Origin: Erysipelotrichaceae bacterium | GTDB lineage: Bacteria; Bacillota_I; Bacilli_A; Erysipelotrichales; Erysipelotrichaceae | Assembly (NCBI GenBank): GCA_017539025.1 | Contig: JAFYHT010000018.1 | Location: 1 to 64,000, forward strand | Length of the DNA: 64,000 nucleotides | Reading direction: 5' to 3' | Part shown: one piece after another, positions 61,389-64,000 of the stretch | Numbering within the stretch: position 1 is the first letter of the stretch | How the letters are laid out: every line of letters starts with the position of its first letter | The notes under the pieces: model-generated | What the model saw: the letters and a program-made list of their open reading frames with translations, nothing else | The model's database searches: none | What the model was told of the DNA's origin: nothing | Translations under genes and position numbers: made by a program

Positions 61389-62234
61389 ATGGATACAAAG
61401 TTAGTCAGAGCTTTTACAAAGACTTGTTCAGATGGTTATGCCCAGGGTTGGCATGAGAGAAACGGCGGAAATCTTTCCTACCGTATGACAAATGCAGAAG
61501 TTGAAGAGATCAGAGATCTGTTCAATGAGGAAGCAGAATGGAGAGAGATCGGTACCGATGTACCGGGATTGGCCAATGAGTATTTCATGGTCACGGGTTC
61601 AGGCAAGTATTTCAGGAATGTCGAACTGGATTTTGAAGACAATGTTGCGATCATCAGAGTTTCTGAAGATGGCACAAAATACAAGATCGTCTATGGTTTA
61701 GTCAATGGCGGCAGACCTACCAGTGAACTTCCGACTCACTTGATGAATCTGGAAGTATTGAAGAAGAGAGATGAAGGTTTGAGAGTTGTCTATCACGCTC
61801 ATCCGGGAAATACAGTTGCGTTGACGTTTGTATTGCCTTTGAGCGATGAGATCTTCACCAGAGAGATCTGGGAAATGATGACGGAATGTCCAGTCGTCTT
61901 CCCACAGGGAATCGGCGTCATCGAATGGATGGTTCCGGGCGGAAGAGAGATCGGCGTCAAGACAGCCAAGATCATGGAAACAAGGAATGTTGCGGTATGG
62001 TACCACCATGGTATCTTTGTCGCAGGTCATGATTTCGATGAGGCTTTCGGTCTGATGCATACAGTTGAAAAGGCCGCAGAAGTATTAGTCAAAGTCAAAT
62101 CCATGACAAACACCAAGCTCAATACGATCGAGCCGCAGGGTTTCAGAGATATCGGTAAGGCATTTAATGTTGAGATCGATGAAAAGTATCTCTATGAGCG
62201 CAGGACTTACGAGATCGGAGAGAAGCCTGAATGA
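61389..62234 (+). CDS. rhaD: Rhamnulose-1-phosphate aldolase
   Basis: A 281-residue class II aldolase. WHERNGGNLSYR (near 22) and the zinc ligands His in VVYHAHPGNT (near 140) and HHGIFVAGHDFDEA (near 205) are clear. It cleaves rhamnulose-1-phosphate into DHAP and lactaldehyde. ATG 61389 follows AAGAGAATGG after the rhaA stop; a frame that starts earlier lies inside rhaA. It overlaps rhaB by ATGA. Confidence 0.95.
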   Translation: MDTKLVRAFTKTCSDGYAQGWHERNGGNLSYRMTNAEVEEIRDLFNEEAEWREIGTDVPGLANEYFMVTGSGKYFRNVELDFEDNVAIIRVSEDGTKYKIVYGLVNGGRPTSELPTHLMNLEVLKKRDEGLRVVYHAHPGNTVALTFVLPLSDEIFTREIWEMMTECPVVFPQGIGVIEWMVPGGREIGVKTAKIMETRNVAVWYHHGIFVAGHDFDEAFGLMHTVEKAAEVLVKVKSMTNTKLNTIEPQGFRDIGKAFNVEIDEKYLYERRTYEIGEKPE

Positions 62235-63499
62235 AACGCTATCTGGCGATCGATATCGGTGCTTCTTCCGGAAGACATATCGTAGGTTGGCTGGAGAATG
62301 GCGAGTTAAAGACCGAAGAAGTTTATCGTTTCCACAATGGTGTAAGTGAAGAAGACGGGCACCTGGTATGGGATATCGTTTCTCTTGAATCTGAGGTCAG
62401 AAAAGGGATCGATATCGCTTTGGAAAAGTATGCGATCGAATCACTTTCGATCGATACATGGGGCGTGGACTATGTCTTATTGAAAGGCGATGAAGAAGTC
62501 TTTCCGGTCTATGCCTACAGAGACGAAAGGACGAAAGAGGTCATCGATGAAGTTCATTCTCTGATGCCTTTTGAAGAGCTTTATGAACATACGGGCTGTC
62601 AATTCCAGCCGTTCAACAGCATCTATCAGCTTTATGCGGATAAGAAGGCAGGAAGACTTGAGGGAGTTACTGATTTCCTGATGATCCCTGAATATCTCTT
62701 ATATAAGCTGACAGGCGTCAAGAAGAAGGAATTCACCAACGCGACGACGATGGGGATGATCGATCATGAGACTCTGGAATTCGATCATACGATCATTGAA
62801 AGACTGGGTCTTCCTGAACATCTGTTCAAGAAGCTGTCGCAACCAGGTGATCTGGTCGGTGAATATAAAGGGATCAAAGTCGTACTATGTGCGACTCACG
62901 ATACGGGAAGTGCTGTCGAAGGCATTCCGATGGAAGGAAACGAATTATACATCTCTTCCGGAACCTGGTCCTTACTGGGTGTCAAGACAGAAAAGCCGAT
63001 CACGGATGTCGGTTCAATGAAGGCCAATTATTCCAATGAAGGCGGAGTCGGATACAATCGCTATCAGAAGAATATCATGGGCATGTGGATCGTCAATGAG
63101 TTACAAAGACAGATCTGCAATGAGGATATCAGGGAGATCGTAAAGAAAGCAGAACTCAGCACTTATGATGAAGTGCTGGATGCCAATGACGAGAGTTTAT
63201 TATCTCCTTCCAGTATGAAAGATGCGTTTGACGCATTGTTGAGTGAGAAACCTCAAAGTCCATATGATTACTTCCGTTGTGCCTACAAGTCCCTGGCTTT
63301 GTCTTACAAGCAGGCGATCGAAGAACTGGAAGGCAATACCGGAAAGACGTATCAGAAACTGTATATCGTCGGCGGTGGAGCCAAGAATCAGTTTTTGAAT
63401 GATCTGACTGCCAAAGCTACCGGCAAGGTAGTCGTAGCTTTACCTATCGAGGCGACAGCCATCGGTAATCTGATGGTTCAGATCAAAGCAGATCAATAA
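62231..63499 (+). CDS. rhaB: Rhamnulokinase
   Basis: A 422-residue FGGY-type sugar kinase truncated relative to the usual 480-490 residues. LAIDIGASSGRHIVG is the phosphate-1 loop, SIDTWGVDYVLL the substrate strand, ATHDTGSAV and SGTWSLLG the ATP-site region, and IVGGGAKNQFL the adenosine motif. It phosphorylates rhamnulose at C1. The shortness is spread over loops with all motifs present, so it is likely active. It ends the operon; no mutarotase or transporter gene follows. Confidence 0.94.
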   Translation: MKRYLAIDIGASSGRHIVGWLENGELKTEEVYRFHNGVSEEDGHLVWDIVSLESEVRKGIDIALEKYAIESLSIDTWGVDYVLLKGDEEVFPVYAYRDERTKEVIDEVHSLMPFEELYEHTGCQFQPFNSIYQLYADKKAGRLEGVTDFLMIPEYLLYKLTGVKKKEFTNATTMGMIDHETLEFDHTIIERLGLPEHLFKKLSQPGDLVGEYKGIKVVLCATHDTGSAVEGIPMEGNELYISSGTWSLLGVKTEKPITDVGSMKANYSNEGGVGYNRYQKNIMGMWIVNELQRQICNEDIREIVKKAELSTYDEVLDANDESLLSPSSMKDAFDALLSEKPQSPYDYFRCAYKSLALSYKQAIEELEGNTGKTYQKLYIVGGGAKNQFLNDLTAKATGKVVVALPIEATAIGNLMVQIKADQ

Positions 63500-63506
63500 A
63501 GATGAG

Positions 63507-63544
63507 ACCGATATATCGCAAGATATATCGGTTTTTTATATAAT
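63507..63544 (+). terminator. Terminator merged with the next -10 box
   Basis: ACCGATATATC pairs perfectly with GATATATCGGT over GCAA, followed by TTTTTT and then TATAAT at 63539-63544, which serves the lipoprotein gene at 63568. Confidence 0.88.
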
Positions 63545-63567
63545 ATTGTTAACGGAGGCAAAAGAAA

Positions 63568-64000
63568 ATGAAGAAAAAGATCATGAAAGTCTTTTTGGCG
63601 TTGTTGACGATGATATTGTGTGTCAGCGGATGTAGCGCCAAGAAAGAATATACTGTCAATTTCAATACGGATGGAGGATCTTTTATTGAGGCTGTCGTCA
63701 TTCAGGGGGATGGCCAGAAAGTAAACAAACCTGCCGATCCGGTAAAAGAAGGCTACACATTCAAAGAGTGGCAGCTCGATGGCAAGCCTTATGATTTTGA
63801 TCTGCCTTTGACCCAGAACATCACTCTTGTCGCGGTGTATGAGAAAAACAATACGGCAACCGTGACGATCGATGGTCAGTCTTATACCGTTTCATTCAGA
63901 GATGGCGAGATCCCGAACATCCAGACACCGAAGGCTCCGGAGGGAAAGAGTTTCAAAGGCTGGAAGATCGATGGAGTGATGGGCCAGCTTTCCGATATCA
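63568..64000 (+). CDS. InlB-repeat lipoprotein (runs off the right edge)
   Basis: The first 144 residues of a lipoprotein. Signal MKKKIMKVFLALL, lipobox CVSGC with Cys22, then an InlB B-repeat (NFNTDGGSFIEAVVIQGDG..., GYTFKEWQLDGKPYDF) and the start of a second module (SFRDGEIPNIQTPKAPEGKSF). The TFKEWQLDG core is close to the repeats in the surface protein at 51396. AACGGAGGC is the ribosome site. The C-terminus is beyond the window. Confidence 0.88.
   Translation, partial: MKKKIMKVFLALLTMILCVSGCSAKKEYTVNFNTDGGSFIEAVVIQGDGQKVNKPADPVKEGYTFKEWQLDGKPYDFDLPLTQNITLVAVYEKNNTATVTIDGQSYTVSFRDGEIPNIQTPKAPEGKSFKGWKIDGVMGQLSDI

Overview
The window looks like ordinary chromosome of a moderate-GC, Gram-positive fermenter of the Bacillota. 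An Erysipelotrichia-type gut anaerobe is my best guess (inference; no rRNA or marker gene is present to settle it). Grounds: AGGAGG ribosome sites, TTGACA/TATAAT promoters, intrinsic terminators with U-tracts, PhoP boxes of the Gram-positive kind (TTTACA every 11 bp), CsoR copper control, PTS sugar uptake with LicT-type antitermination, butyrate kinase, and a giant InlB-repeat surface protein. I saw no phage, IS element, CRISPR array or rRNA.

Layout. 0-5 kb: a MerR/GyrI drug-sensing operon, a divergent HxlR - LUD/nitroreductase redox unit and an HD hydrolase. 5-9 kb: a ferrous-iron operon (FeoB-associated Cys-rich peptide, FeoA, FeoB) extended by a methyltransferase and an ATC-hydrolase-like gene, behind two DtxR-like palindromes. 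9-13 kb: a PhoP/PhoR pair and a Na/Pi cotransporter, each behind a Pho box. 13-18.5 kb: a LicT-type antiterminator, a MupG/DUF871 protein, a PTS EIIBC and a GH1 phospho-glycosidase. 18.5-24 kb: CorA, ornithine-to-glutamate genes, butyrate kinase. 24-38.5 kb: short housekeeping transcription units (PlsY, Nudix, LuxS with a MetE-like enzyme, HAD phosphatases, GNATs, MFS, aldo-keto reductase, a second GH1). 38.5-44.2 kb: a tRNA 3'-end remnant, a PreA-like iron-sulfur dehydrogenase, an esterase and a CsoR-CopA copper operon. 44.3-47.8 kb: MazG, an oxidoreductase, and two metal-responsive units with the same DtxR-like palindromes (Cys-rich small protein with a hydrolase; ZIP transporter with an HMA protein). 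47.9-50.3 kb: an Rpn nuclease and two membrane proteins. 50.3-57 kb: a long structured leader and a surface-protein gene broken by an in-frame amber codon. 57-64 kb: tRNA-Val, two esterases, a rhamnose regulon and the start of an InlB-repeat lipoprotein.

Most notable. (1) The Rpn nuclease gene carries a strong internal ribosome site and start for a 69-residue C-terminal protein, and a diverged stand-alone copy of that segment follows immediately with the identical ribosome site; this looks like an intragenic toxin-antitoxin pair plus a duplicated antitoxin. (2) CopA ends in a complete 69-residue CopZ-like domain with its own ribosome site and ATG, suggesting one gene makes both pump and chaperone. 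(3) One palindrome, GTTAGC-N4-GCTAAC, links the feo operon, a previously unlisted Cys-rich membrane peptide and a ZIP transporter. (4) Several promoters place the -10 box so close to the start codon that leaderless or near-leaderless mRNAs are predicted, and many terminator U-tracts run directly into the next -10 box. (5) The surface-protein gene is a compositional mosaic with a 264-bp cassette flanked by perfect 32-bp repeats.
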